This document shows positions 10,901 to 20,330 of a DNA stretch of 64,000 nt, piece after piece (the stretch's first letter is position 1; the number at the start of each line of letters is the position of its first letter). The position numbers were made by a program, and so were the translations under genes. This stretch comes from a virus: the IMG/VR virus record IMGVR_UViG_3300034019_000586, positions 1 to 64,000 of that record. One strand, written 5' to 3'. A model generated the notes under the pieces. It was given only the letters and a program-made list of their open reading frames with translations. It was not told the DNA's origin and ran no database searches.

Positions 10901-13900
10901 AAACCCAACCTGAAACAGAGGCTACTGATGGCGCAATTACCGAAGCCGAAAAGCAACAAATCAGAGAAGAAATAATTACTCTTAAAGCACCTGAAATAAC
11001 GGTAGAATCCAACACAGCTGAAGTACTTGAAGAAGTAAAGCAGGGTGAAGATGGAATCGTTGAACCAAAAACAGAATTAATTGATGGTGAAAGAATGAAA
11101 GATGATTTTCAGGACGAACCATCACAAACACCAAAAACAGAATTAATTGATGGAGGTCAAACAGAAGAAATTAAGTCCACCGATAATGTTTCTGAAAGTA
11201 ATACAGGCGGAGGCGTTGACGGGGGAAGTGGTGTTGATGGAGTATTGGAGGGCGGGGAGGATGTCAAAGCGGGAACGGAAGCGAAAGGTGAACAACCCGA
11301 TGCAAGTGATGTAGAGACATTTGAATTAGTTGAAAACGAAGGCAAGTGGAAGGCAACAACTAAAACATATAAAGGTAGAGAAACGGGTAATTGGGTTTTT
11401 GACTTATTAGATAAAAAACAAAAAAGCGAATACGAAAAAATTAAAGATGAGGCAGATACCTATGGAACAAAAGAACAAGCGGAAGTAAACTTAAAAAAGT
11501 TGCAAGACTTTGAAAGTAAAAACAAAGAAGCCTTTGTAAAAGCAAAAGAACAAATTGACAATTTTAAACAAGCAGAACAAAAAGAAAATAAAGATAAAGC
11601 GGATAGGCAAAAAGTATATGACAAAACAGCTAATCAACTTTCTGAATTATCGGATTTGGAATTTGAAAAGTTAATAAATCTAATTGACAAAGATGTAAAA
11701 TCAACTTTAGAAAAAAGATTTGGAGACCGTATTGAAAAGAAGCAATTATTTAAAAATAGAATTTCCGAAGCCTACCACCAAGCCAAAGCAGACGGAAGCA
11801 ATCCCGAACTTGTAAAAGCAGTAGAATCCCTACTATCTAAAGAACCCTCGACAGAAAAGGAAAGCGAAGTTGTTTCCGAATCCGAGTTAAGCAAAGAAGG
11901 ATTTACAGAATCAAAAGTTCTCAATCAACTTTATTCAGACACAAAGAAAAAATATGGTGATAAAAAAGGCGCGGCTATTTATGACGCGGCTACAAGATTG
12001 GTCAATCCTAATAAAAATGAAATCGTTGAAATTAGGAGTAATGGTGTCGTGGTAAAGGAAGGTAACAAATTTATGTTGCTCCCATTTGGAAATACTGATG
12101 CCAATAGTAAGAAGTGGACTTTGTATAAAGGTATTGATGTTACCGATCAGTTTAACGTTTCGAAAGAACCCGCAAAAATCGACACGAAAACAGAACAGGT
12201 CGATCAGGTGGACGTGAACAAAATAGAAACAAAAGCAAAAGAACTTCTTACAGGGTTAAACGAAGGAAAAAAGCAAAAAGATCAGTATGAATTAAATGAA
12301 GACATTGAAAATGTAGAGGGTTACTATGTCATATCTGCAAAAAACAAAAAAGGCGAAGAAGTTTTCAACTTAGTTGATTCAGAAGGAAAAACTCCAAACG
12401 GAGCATCAGCCAATTGGAGAACATCAGAAATAGTGTCTCAAGATATAAGAGAGCTTACGGGAAAACAAGAACGGGTCGATCAGGTGGACACGAAGGTAGA
12501 AAACAGAGGAAATTCAAGCGAAATAAAGTTTACTTCTGAAAAGAAAGTACCAACAACGTATAGGCTTATTGAGGCAGATGAATTACAGCCGTCACACCTT
12601 TCAAGTGGTGAGAGAAACCCAATGCACCAAATAGCAAGTGCGCAGCCAAAGGAAAGAAACGACGCGGGAAGTAAAATGGCACAGGATAAAATTGCTAATG
12701 ACCCAAACATAGCGGAAGTTGGTGAGTCGCCTAATGCTTACTTCGGTGCGCCAATAGTAAACAAAAGAGGTGAGGTAATTCAGGGTAACAATCGAAGTAT
12801 CGGATTAAAAAAACATTACAGAGGGAACGGTAAAAAATACAAAGCAGACTTAGAGGCGACGGCTGAAAAGTTTGGATTTACCAAAGAGCAGGTTGCGGGA
12901 ATGAAAAACCCAATACTTGTTAGGGAAGTTGACGTAAACGACCGGGAAGCAATTGAATTAGGTCAATACGATGTAAAAGACCTTGAAACAGGTGGCAAAC
13001 AAAGAATAGACCCAATTGCTACAAGTCGCAAGATAAGCCCGTCAGACAAGGCTAAAATTGCGTCTATTGTTTTTTCGGGTGACTTCAAAACCATAAAAGA
13101 ATCTATACGGGCAAACTCTAAAAAAGTAGCAGAGGTATTAAAAGCATACTTGAATCCAGCACAAGGTAAAAACACATTTAATTCAGACGGAAGTTTTACT
13201 TCTCAGGGTATGGATGATGTTTCTGCTGTCATATCTAACTTCTTGTTTGACGGTGGAAAAGCAGTATTGCCCGAAGTGTTTGATAAATTACCATTTACGG
13301 CTAAAGAAGGTATTCAAAAGGCATTACCATACATTCTTTCGGTATCAGATAACAAGTCCTTAAAAAGCCATGTTCAAAACGCTATGCTTGCTTTCTATGA
13401 ATTTAATTCTTCGGGGCAAACAAATTTTGATGCGTGGTCAAATGAACTTGACTTATTTACGGGTGGAAGTCCCAAAGATGCTTTTTTACCAATTGAACTC
13501 GCTATTGCCAAAAAATTAATTGATGCAAAAAGCCAAAATGAAATAAAGGATATATTTCAAAAATACGAGGCACTTACTTCTGACAAGCCAGCGGATATGT
13601 TTAATGAGGCACAGGAAGGAATGAGCAAGGCAGACGCCATAAAACAACAATTTAACGTAGAATACAATGAAAACGAACAAAGAACAAACTCTAAACCACA
13701 GAGTGAAGTTAGCGGTGAAAGAGTTGATTCAGGAAAAAAAGCCGAAAAAACTCAATCAACAACAATCTTCACCGAACTTGACACAGCAGACAAAGGAAGA
13801 TCAGTAAAAGCCCGTACAGAGGCTAAAAAAGCACTCAAAGAAAAATACGGTGACATAATCGAAAAAGCCAAAGACATAAATAAAAACTTTGATTCATACG

Positions 13901-13947
13901 TCGAAAAGCTAAAGGCAAAAGGAATAATAACTAAAGTTGAATGTTAA
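7987..13947 (+). CDS. Giant ejection-type polyvalent protein with ParB-like domain, 1986 aa
   Basis: The N-terminus has two copies of a roughly 35-residue helical motif (FMKSNGLTTKDEATFLKEY, then FMTENELTTKDENSFYSEYF). Next comes a domain around residues 90-190 that is common in phage structural polyproteins (DGSKSTHKMATAEVDGK, then QIAFPTIVEQNGKLVELP). Gly/Ala-rich hydrophobic stretches occur around residues 505-620, then a long Glu/Lys-rich coil. Near residues 1520-1720 lies a ddrB-type ParB-superfamily domain with the GNNRSIGL motif. Size and place between small internal proteins and another 1560-residue protein suggest a virion-packaged protein delivered into the cell with the DNA. The ParB-like part may act on incoming DNA. 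Whether it is cleaved is unknown. Confidence 0.7.
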   Translation: MPNKIYDFMKSNGLTTKDEATFLKEYSTPEKSRELHRFMTENELTTKDENSFYSEYFAPKGASSEVGAASGVDSNAPQQPSIPSGASPEYLKQLSEKNFVKRINNPSKFIKNADGSKSTHKMATAEVDGKQIAFPTIVEQNGKLVELPINEAIDFALKNNEFAEFAKAEDAQWYAEGGYKKGTPLENLEKSPQQADGNTLLPSGLTLDEQRRAVLSHASKITPQQDRKLSFVQDNEKIPFSTRQKALKGTQFESVAPLSEQPIAGERNKQLESQVKQNERQNEKSSLAVLAESHRNNLSKDVDYKTTQEKFNSAYENWQNGQGSPEDVKLAESELNSQLELLDRDYIGNEATKRGALAFMEKKDKYDQITSKVKAGESISETEKKFLYDLRKDALSAKAASERVALMDIEDSVDIDTFNKEMATLSAMQGSMTADEYNAKVQEITQRTGVNQDVINSLDLGYKELASTVELSKVTEAQNRNIETERGLDKMRSEQRKEGAYMIPEALRGLVGAMGTMTLSAAKLPKSLMGLDDETKYDWTDKLYDFAENEVDESQGTWGALQDAPAYLKYSYMLGQGVGSVAMFAAGGGVSAAVGMPSTVGTIGTAFIMSQPDNYTEGINSGMSAQEARIYSNVVSSAEAFAEGIIPDSNYFKNQLKTTILSAYKKTGSVKEALKVVPKVIEGMAVSGSKEGAEEVVQTFAGDVTKSFLDTVAGSEYYNSTWNTESYKDAILSGALTGGFMKMFGSSSPKSEDTLNVMRDMIDSRESIVSNIAKFNPELSTQVDEVLSKAEEAKAGLESHSKWNDLTTAAQNKALDLVWQMELAEDAKKRVEQFGIVDENRNKESERLAKELNDVFTDDANTKRYADTVIRQLQQARAELGVEFDPMEDLPESVVKTFDRVDEGLPTDPVAVKEASDWLYSKYKQLSEMKNDDNRKLTIEQIEAIQLQLGEDIDKLENYRNENEQQQRTEEKTQPETEATDGAITEAEKQQIREEIITLKAPEITVESNTAEVLEEVKQGEDGIVEPKTELIDGERMKDDFQDEPSQTPKTELIDGGQTEEIKSTDNVSESNTGGGVDGGSGVDGVLEGGEDVKAGTEAKGEQPDASDVETFELVENEGKWKATTKTYKGRETGNWVFDLLDKKQKSEYEKIKDEADTYGTKEQAEVNLKKLQDFESKNKEAFVKAKEQIDNFKQAEQKENKDKADRQKVYDKTANQLSELSDLEFEKLINLIDKDVKSTLEKRFGDRIEKKQLFKNRISEAYHQAKADGSNPELVKAVESLLSKEPSTEKESEVVSESELSKEGFTESKVLNQLYSDTKKKYGDKKGAAIYDAATRLVNPNKNEIVEIRSNGVVVKEGNKFMLLPFGNTDANSKKWTLYKGIDVTDQFNVSKEPAKIDTKTEQVDQVDVNKIETKAKELLTGLNEGKKQKDQYELNEDIENVEGYYVISAKNKKGEEVFNLVDSEGKTPNGASANWRTSEIVSQDIRELTGKQERVDQVDTKVENRGNSSEIKFTSEKKVPTTYRLIEADELQPSHLSSGERNPMHQIASAQPKERNDAGSKMAQDKIANDPNIAEVGESPNAYFGAPIVNKRGEVIQGNNRSIGLKKHYRGNGKKYKADLEATAEKFGFTKEQVAGMKNPILVREVDVNDREAIELGQYDVKDLETGGKQRIDPIATSRKISPSDKAKIASIVFSGDFKTIKESIRANSKKVAEVLKAYLNPAQGKNTFNSDGSFTSQGMDDVSAVISNFLFDGGKAVLPEVFDKLPFTAKEGIQKALPYILSVSDNKSLKSHVQNAMLAFYEFNSSGQTNFDAWSNELDLFTGGSPKDAFLPIELAIAKKLIDAKSQNEIKDIFQKYEALTSDKPADMFNEAQEGMSKADAIKQQFNVEYNENEQRTNSKPQSEVSGERVDSGKKAEKTQSTTIFTELDTADKGRSVKARTEAKKALKEKYGDIIEKAKDINKNFDSYVEKLKAKGIITKVEC

Positions 13948-13951
13948 TACC

Positions 13952-14437
13952 ATGAAAAAGTCACTTCTTACAGCAGAGTATAAAAAGCAAATTAATGAGG
14001 CAGCAGCTCGTGAATTACTTGTTTCAAATACCTATAAACAATTCTCTAATTGCATGGAGGGTGTGGGGTACTTCGGTTCAGCTAAATTTTTTAAGTCTGA
14101 ATCAAGTGATGAACTTGAACACTATCAAATATGGGCTGACTATGCAAATGACAGAGGTGATATTCTGGACGTATTAGCAGTTCCCGCAATAACAACAAAA
14201 CCAAAGACTCTTAAAGAGGCTTTTACGGCCTACTGTGAACTTGAACTTAATTTAGGCAAGTTTTACAATGATTTATACGAAAACTGTGACGACGCCCCTA
14301 TGCTTCAACAGTTGCTTACCTTTGTAGAGATACAGAGAAAGAGTGTAGGTGAAGCATTAGACTTTCTTGCTACACTTGATTTATGTGGAGATGATCGTTC
14401 AGCATTACTTCTATTTGACAAAGAATTAAATGGCTAA
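13952..14437 (+). CDS. Ferritin-like diiron protein
   Basis: A 161-residue all-helical protein that aligns by eye with bacterial non-haem ferritin (FtnA) along its whole length, including the end LLLFDKEL against FtnA LYFIDKEL. The ferroxidase ligands appear kept: Glu21, Glu54 and His57 (SSDELEHY), a Glu at 96 or 98, and Gln128. The third-site Glu of FtnA seems lost. I start at ATG 13952 rather than TTG 13939, just after the previous stop. It overlaps the next gene by 8 nt, between two giant ejection-type proteins. Likely activity is iron oxidation or storage, or redox protection. A structural four-helix role is also possible. Confidence 0.75.
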   Translation: MKKSLLTAEYKKQINEAAARELLVSNTYKQFSNCMEGVGYFGSAKFFKSESSDELEHYQIWADYANDRGDILDVLAVPAITTKPKTLKEAFTAYCELELNLGKFYNDLYENCDDAPMLQQLLTFVEIQRKSVGEALDFLATLDLCGDDRSALLLFDKELNG

Positions 14438-17400
14438 AAATCCTTGTGTATATACTTTGAATGATGGTAGAACCTTGTCTTACGATGAGGTTCGTGCTTT
14501 TATGCTTGACAACTTCGACATGGTTTCGGAAGGAAAAACCGAGCCGACAGCCGAAGAAAAACCAATGTCAGCAGCCAGAAAGAAAGCCGAAGCCGCAAGA
14601 AAAAAAGCAGAGGAAATAAGAAAAGCAACGGGTGGAACTCTTATGTCCGCGCCTAAACTCGTCGCAGCAGCACTTGATTTGTATGCCACGCTTCTTGAAA
14701 AATACGACGATATTACTAAGGCACTCAATGAATTTAGAAAGTCAAAAGAGTACACCGACCTTTCAGACGAGGATAAGAAAATAGTCGATCAGGAAATAGG
14801 AGATGAGGAAACGGATGAAACTGAAATTGATTTTGAAAAAGCGGAAGGCGAAACAGAACTTGCAAGCAGAGGTAAAAGAATTTCAGAAGACGATAAATTT
14901 AGAGAAAAACTTAATGGGTTTAACAAGACCTATAAGTCAATAAATGTAGAAGCAGCAACAGCACTTGTTGATGCTTACTATTCTCAAAATGTATCAGGAC
15001 AAGAAAACGGTGGTAAAAAGGCATTAGAGTTTGCGAAATCACTTCTTATTCAAGATTTAGAAGATGGTATTGGTCAATCTGAATATGTTTTTTCAAAATC
15101 AGCATTTGGTGTGTTGCTTGCTCAAAAGGTGCTATCAGATGCGCAGTTGCTTGGTGACCTTGATTTGGCAACAGAGGCTAATAATTTCCTTGACCTCGTG
15201 GGTAGAAGTTCAGGTTTGAAAGTAGCGTTAATGCAAGCCAAAATAAGCCTTGACGCACTTGGTTCATACGCAACAGCCGAAGCAGCAAATCAAGAAAAGG
15301 TTGGTAACGAAACCGTATCTTCTGGTCGTAAGAAAAAAGACGTCGTAAAAGATATTAAGGAAGAATCCGACAAGGCAAAAGCAGAGGCCGCAGATGAGGT
15401 GTCAGAAAATTTAGACGTTACCGATATTATCGACAACTCAAAAGAGCCACCAAAACCACAGAGCAAAAAAGCAAGCGGTAAAAAGGCAGAACTTGAAAAG
15501 AAAAGAAAGGCTGCGATAGAAAGGGTAAAAAAGGCATTTGCCAATAAGGGTGCGGGTGTGCTTATGGCGGCAACTCCCGAAAATGCGGAGCGTGTGGCAG
15601 CACTTACCGAACTTGCAAAGGTTGAGATTGAATCAGGTTTATACACACTCAAAGAAGTAATTGCGAAACTTGCCAAAGACCTTAATGGCGTTCTTTCTAA
15701 AAAGCAAATCAGCAACGTATTGATTGGCGAATGGAATGAACTTGCTAAGATAGCAGAGGAGGCTAAACGTACTGAATCAATTGAACTACTCAAAGACGCA
15801 ATTGAGAACAAAGTAAGCGACAAGGCACTAAAAGCACTTGCGAAAGCATTGAAAATGGCTGACCCCGAATTTATCAAAACGATGAATAAGGGCAAGCGCA
15901 TGAGTGACGCTCAGATCGTGGAGGAAATACTTAAAGACCCACAGAAAGCGCAAGACTTACTTTATGCGGCACTTGGGGCTTTAATTGATGATGTTAATTC
16001 AGGAAACCACTTGGATTCAGTTGGTGTAAGTAAGCCAAAGAGCATGAGTGATGAGGAGTGGGATGCAGTAAGAAAGAAGTACGTAATTAATAAATTCAAA
16101 CAGTTTGTAGATACTCTTATCCCACTTGCAGATGAGAAGTCGGTATCAATGGCCGATCAAAAGCAAAAGCAGGAAGAAGAAAGTTTGGAACGGGCATGGT
16201 TGAAAGCAAAGGAAAGACGGGACAAAGCCAAAGCCAACGCAGAGAAGCGATATGAAGATCGTGAAAAAGAGAAACTTGCAGAAGCCCAATTAGAAGCACG
16301 GGAAAAAGAACTTGCGGAAGCAGAAAGACTTTGGAATAACTTTATTAATCAAAAGGTCAAAGAAGTAGTTTCTAAGTTTTACAAAAACCCAAATTCAAAT
16401 CAGACATTTGTTGAAGCACTTATAGAAGCCATTCCTTCGCTATCTGTACAACAGGCAATTCAAATTGCAGAAAAGGTTCAGACACAGATCAACAAAAAAC
16501 TTGACCAACGCGACAATAAGAGAATTAAAGAACTGATTAAAGAAATGACAGATGGCCGTGAAGATTCATCGGTTAATGAAGTCATGCAGAAAATCTTCTT
16601 TAATCGTGGCGCAATTAGTCAATTCGGATTTACCAATATGCTTTCAAAGTATCTTGGGTATAAGGGGCTACCCCAATACGCTATTGCTCAGATAACACAA
16701 CTTGCGCAACAGGCGGCAAGGATGAAAGCGGGTGCGCTAAGAACGCAAATTATGAATCAAGCCAACACTATTGCGGCAAGTTATAGCAATACTGCATGGC
16801 AAAATTTATATGAGATACTAACCGAAACACTTGTAAGAAACTTGCTTTCTAAAGTAAAGACTGCATTTACAGGTGGTTTCAGCGTTAGTTTCTTTGCTAT
16901 ACCCAACGCGATAAAAAAGACTTTAATTAATCGTCCTGCTAATACAATTAGGGCGTTAAAGTTTACGGGTAAGAATTTATACAATGGAAGATGGGGCGTT
17001 CGCAATGCCTTCATGGAATCAATGTATAGACACAACGACCCATTTGCGCAAGCAACCGAACGTGCTGACAACATTTATTCAAAAGACAGGGCTTGGCAAA
17101 GAGCAAGAAAAGCGACATTCTCAGAGATTAAAAAACTATGGGGTGTTGACAAAGGCAGGGCTGCTTCGATGATCGCAGGTAGGGCTTTAATTGAGGGTAC
17201 TTTTCAGGGTAAATTACCTATAACCAATATCATTCCTGATGCTATGGCGTTTATGAACTACATAGCATATAAATTCATGCAGGATATGAATTTAGCTTAT
17301 ATGGCGCAGGACAAGACCATAATGGAAGGTATTAAGCCGTCAGACCCTAAATTTAAAGATGAGTTCTTAAAGAAACTCTCAATGACACCTGCTCAGTTAA

Positions 17401-19112
17401 AGAGTATAGAAACGGCAGTTGACAATGAAATAGCGCAAGCGGTATCACAAGGCGTTCCTGTTCCAAAAGGATTCAGAAAAGATCGTATCCGTGAAATGAT
17501 TGCTCAGAACACAGACGAAATGTTGTTTCAACGAGCAATGGAACAATCGGTTTATGATATTGGTATGAACAATCCAAAAAGTGCGCTTGGTGCTTTTGCT
17601 TATGGTAATTTGAGAAAATTAAAGTTTAAACCACAGGTAGAAGGCCAACTAAGTTTCTTGGGAATGTCAATTAATTTACTTAGTACAACACTTGGACTTT
17701 TTAGCCGTCAGGCAATTGTTCTTGGTGAAAGGGCTGCTCAATATGCCCCAATTATCGGTACTGCTGCTTATTTGTATCCAAAAAGGTTTGATTACAAGGA
17801 CAATAAATTAGTTGTGCTGAAAGATGATAAAGATAAGGCATATAATATGTATAAATCAGACCCAAAAGAAGCCGCATATCGCATTAGTGTTTCTGTTGCG
17901 GTACTTGGTCTTGCTGCTTATATTTTGGCTAATTGGTGGGATGATGAAGAAATAATTGATCCCGCAACGGGCGAAAAAGTTGTTGACCCCGAAACAGGAA
18001 AGCCACTTACAAGACAAAGATATTTAATGAATGGTAAGGTTGACTTCTTTGGGAGTTCTCCAAAAATAAGAAGGGAAGACAGAGGTATAGACCCGACTAA
18101 TACCATGAGAATTTATTCAGACGACGGAACTTTTAGGGACGTTCCGTTTGAGGCAATGGGTCAAATGTATGCCTTTGTAATGGGGCTTGGTCAATTAAGA
18201 GATCAACAGAGATATGGTGTTGAAAAAGTTGTGTTGGACGCAGACAAATTAAAAGACCCAACAACAATAAAAGCCGAACTTCAACAATCGGCTGAAATAG
18301 ACTGGGCTTCACTTGCAACCGCTTCTGCTGCTAATGCTGCTAATACCGACTTTCAAACAGTATCGAAAATTGTAAAAGTGCTACAAGCAAGGGAAAAGGC
18401 CGATATACCCGCAGGACTATTTGACGTGCTTGTGATTAACCCCGCAAAAGGAACTGTGAATCCAGCCGTTGTAAGATCATTACAAGAGCAATATTACAAT
18501 ATGAGTGATAGGTATAAGACCTACATTAAACTTGAAAGCGACGTACAAAATTTAGGAACATATCTTGCAAAAGACGTATGGTTCTTAGACCCGTGGATTG
18601 AAAACAGGAAGGACTATGAAAGCGTAGATATTTTTGGAAATAAAATAGCATACCCACCTATTTATAATGATTTTCTTGGTTCATTTGGAAGCACAACTAA
18701 CTATGTAATGGCTAACCATGTGGAAAAAAACAAGGATATGTACAGTCTTTTCATGGTAGATGGTAAATACATTCCATATCCCGCAAGATACATTTATAGA
18801 CCATCTAAATTTGATATGGCAGGGATGGACAAATCAGTTAAGGTTGAGGATAATCTTCAACGCATGATTTCTGATAAAACCTATGAAAACTTTGGTGCTG
18901 TCGTTAAGCAGAATATGGACTTAATTAAATCAGTCACCGATTACGACCAAAGAAGGGAATTACTTGATAATATGTTTGATTTTGCAAGTTATCAAGCTGT
19001 TTTATTTGCTTTTCCTAATTCACAGCGTAAGCCGTCAGATACCGAAGTTAAAAAAACACCACAAGAAAAAGAGGCAATGAACTCATTTATAATATCAAAT
19101 TTACCGAAATAA
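14430..19112 (+). CDS. Giant ejection-type protein with membrane segments, 1560 aa
   Basis: Long Ala/Lys/Glu-rich helical N-terminal half (residues about 40-690), then a more hydrophobic C-terminal half. That half has amphipathic or membrane-like stretches, for example GGFSVSFFAIPNAIKK near 815 and a clear transmembrane segment RISVSVAVLGLAAYILANWW near 1150-1170. The layout fits an internal virion protein that crosses the envelope during DNA entry (compare T7 gp16) and the large polyvalent proteins of other phages. No peptidoglycan hydrolase motif was seen. The ATG overlaps the end of the ferritin-like gene. Confidence 0.65.
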   Translation: MAKNPCVYTLNDGRTLSYDEVRAFMLDNFDMVSEGKTEPTAEEKPMSAARKKAEAARKKAEEIRKATGGTLMSAPKLVAAALDLYATLLEKYDDITKALNEFRKSKEYTDLSDEDKKIVDQEIGDEETDETEIDFEKAEGETELASRGKRISEDDKFREKLNGFNKTYKSINVEAATALVDAYYSQNVSGQENGGKKALEFAKSLLIQDLEDGIGQSEYVFSKSAFGVLLAQKVLSDAQLLGDLDLATEANNFLDLVGRSSGLKVALMQAKISLDALGSYATAEAANQEKVGNETVSSGRKKKDVVKDIKEESDKAKAEAADEVSENLDVTDIIDNSKEPPKPQSKKASGKKAELEKKRKAAIERVKKAFANKGAGVLMAATPENAERVAALTELAKVEIESGLYTLKEVIAKLAKDLNGVLSKKQISNVLIGEWNELAKIAEEAKRTESIELLKDAIENKVSDKALKALAKALKMADPEFIKTMNKGKRMSDAQIVEEILKDPQKAQDLLYAALGALIDDVNSGNHLDSVGVSKPKSMSDEEWDAVRKKYVINKFKQFVDTLIPLADEKSVSMADQKQKQEEESLERAWLKAKERRDKAKANAEKRYEDREKEKLAEAQLEAREKELAEAERLWNNFINQKVKEVVSKFYKNPNSNQTFVEALIEAIPSLSVQQAIQIAEKVQTQINKKLDQRDNKRIKELIKEMTDGREDSSVNEVMQKIFFNRGAISQFGFTNMLSKYLGYKGLPQYAIAQITQLAQQAARMKAGALRTQIMNQANTIAASYSNTAWQNLYEILTETLVRNLLSKVKTAFTGGFSVSFFAIPNAIKKTLINRPANTIRALKFTGKNLYNGRWGVRNAFMESMYRHNDPFAQATERADNIYSKDRAWQRARKATFSEIKKLWGVDKGRAASMIAGRALIEGTFQGKLPITNIIPDAMAFMNYIAYKFMQDMNLAYMAQDKTIMEGIKPSDPKFKDEFLKKLSMTPAQLKSIETAVDNEIAQAVSQGVPVPKGFRKDRIREMIAQNTDEMLFQRAMEQSVYDIGMNNPKSALGAFAYGNLRKLKFKPQVEGQLSFLGMSINLLSTTLGLFSRQAIVLGERAAQYAPIIGTAAYLYPKRFDYKDNKLVVLKDDKDKAYNMYKSDPKEAAYRISVSVAVLGLAAYILANWWDDEEIIDPATGEKVVDPETGKPLTRQRYLMNGKVDFFGSSPKIRREDRGIDPTNTMRIYSDDGTFRDVPFEAMGQMYAFVMGLGQLRDQQRYGVEKVVLDADKLKDPTTIKAELQQSAEIDWASLATASAANAANTDFQTVSKIVKVLQAREKADIPAGLFDVLVINPAKGTVNPAVVRSLQEQYYNMSDRYKTYIKLESDVQNLGTYLAKDVWFLDPWIENRKDYESVDIFGNKIAYPPIYNDFLGSFGSTTNYVMANHVEKNKDMYSLFMVDGKYIPYPARYIYRPSKFDMAGMDKSVKVEDNLQRMISDKTYENFGAVVKQNMDLIKSVTDYDQRRELLDNMFDFASYQAVLFAFPNSQRKPSDTEVKKTPQEKEAMNSFIISNLPK

Positions 19113-19203
19113 ACTTTAATTAATATTCAACCTTTATTTATATTTAATTTCGCATTATGGCTAAAGTGAAAGAAATAATTTTTTAGGAAACAACGTTGCA
19201 ATT

Positions 19204-19575
19204 ATGAAAGAAAACCCCGACTTTTGGCTAATTGCCTATGAATCTTGGAAGTTACTTGTTAAGTGGTTTCCGACCATTGCGATAGGGATAATATCTTCAT
19301 GGATAAGTGTTCAATTCCAGATTCATAGAAAGAAGGTTGAAACCGTTAAACAGGCATGGGGAATAGGCGTTATGGCATTTCTTTTGTCGATGCTTGTAAA
19401 TTATGTTGCGTCATTAAGGTTTGAGCCTTTTATAGCAAATGCGATGGGTATAGGTACGGCAATTTATGGTCGTGATTTGCTTTTATGGATATTTTCAAAT
19501 TGGGATGGTGTTTTGCGCGGTATCTTTGGTGTATTCAAGGTTAAGATACCTAAGAAAGACGAGGAACAAGATTAA
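19204..19575 (+). CDS. Putative holin (LydA-like)
   Basis: A 123-residue membrane protein with about three hydrophobic segments: residues 20-38 (WFPTIAIGIISSWISVQF), 53-70 (GIGVMAFLLSMLVNYVA) and 78-95. It has a charged C-terminal tail (VKIPKKDEEQD). Size, topology and place two genes before an M15 endolysin fit a class III-type holin that opens the inner membrane at lysis. The family match is by general pattern only. Confidence 0.62.
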   Translation: MKENPDFWLIAYESWKLLVKWFPTIAIGIISSWISVQFQIHRKKVETVKQAWGIGVMAFLLSMLVNYVASLRFEPFIANAMGIGTAIYGRDLLLWIFSNWDGVLRGIFGVFKVKIPKKDEEQD

Positions 19576-19586
19576 TTTAGATCACA

Positions 19587-19796
19587 ATGAGTACAAGGGT
19601 AAAAACACCTAAAGAATTTTGGGACGTTAGAACGTCTAAAAAATTTAAGAAATTGGGAATAGTTCTTGGCGGTATGGGAACTGCTTTGATGGGTGCTTCG
19701 GCAGTTGGCTTGCCTAACATAGTTTCTGTTGCGGGGTTTGTGCTAATGGTTGGTGGCGGTGTTGTATCGAACATCTTTACCGACGAACCGAAGTAA
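19587..19796 (+). CDS. Small two-helix membrane protein
   Basis: A 69-residue protein: a basic N-terminus (VKTPKEFWDVRTSKKFKK) followed by two Gly-rich hydrophobic segments (GIVLGGMGTALMGASAVG and IVSVAGFVLMVGGGVVSNIF). It sits between the holin-like gene and the endolysin. It may be a second holin or antiholin. The product is not recognised beyond this. Confidence 0.6.
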   Translation: MSTRVKTPKEFWDVRTSKKFKKLGIVLGGMGTALMGASAVGLPNIVSVAGFVLMVGGGVVSNIFTDEPK

Positions 19797-19802
19797 AATG
19801 AA

Positions 19803-19838
19803 AACGCCACAGGGTGTTTTCAAGTTTCCTGTGGCGTT
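19803..19838 (+). terminator. Strong hairpin after holin genes
   Basis: An 11-bp perfect stem, AACGCCACAGG pairing with CCTGTGGCGTT, with a 14-nt loop, just after the stop at 19796. The downstream sequence is CTTCAATTC rather than a clean T run, so it may be a weak terminator or an RNA processing/stability hairpin separating the holin from the endolysin. Confidence 0.55.
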
Positions 19839-19931
19839 CTTCAATTCTCATCTCCCGATTGCCTAAAGATTTGATATTCAAGCGCGAATTGCGATGCAAA
19901 TATATACAAATAAACTAATTAAGCAAATAAA

Positions 19932-20312
19932 ATGCCATCAAGAAAAATCGAAGATTGCACCTACCTGCTTCAAAACGCATGGTGCGATACAAGGGAAAAG
20001 TTTATAGAAATGTACCCATACGCTCCCGAACCAATACTTACTTGTACATTCAGATCAAACGACGAGCAAGCTGATTTATATGCTCAGGGCAGAACAGAGC
20101 CGGGCAAGATCGTCACCAACATAAAAGCAAACGGAAAGCACAACCGTAAACCCGCAGAGGCTTTTGATATTGCGTTTAGAAAAAAAGGAGGTAGTCTTGA
20201 TTGGTCAGGTCAAAACTTTAGAAACTTTGCGGCTATAATGAGCGCAGAATATCCAATGGTGACTTGGGGTGGTAATTGGAAGATGAGAGATTTACCACAC
20301 TTTGAGGAATAA
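19932..20312 (+). CDS. Endolysin, M15-type peptidase
   Basis: A 126-residue protein with the zinc peptidase pattern of the D-Ala-D-Ala carboxypeptidase / L-Ala-D-Glu endopeptidase family (M15): Arg41 in TFRSNDEQADLY, His70 and Asp79 in GKHNRKPAEAFDIAF, and His123 in the terminal DLPHFE. The preceding TWGGNWK is typical of phage M15C enzymes such as the T5 endolysin. It cleaves peptidoglycan stem peptides. No signal peptide is present, so it needs the holin-like protein upstream to leave the cytoplasm. Confidence 0.85.
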   Translation: MPSRKIEDCTYLLQNAWCDTREKFIEMYPYAPEPILTCTFRSNDEQADLYAQGRTEPGKIVTNIKANGKHNRKPAEAFDIAFRKKGGSLDWSGQNFRNFAAIMSAEYPMVTWGGNWKMRDLPHFEE

Positions 20313-20330
20313 CAAATTAACAAACAAATA

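Noticed and set aside
15290-15901. 203-residue ORF opposite the 1560-residue gene
   Set aside because: Ser/Leu/Ala-rich antisense shadow of a helical Lys/Ala/Glu region. No start signal or domain.
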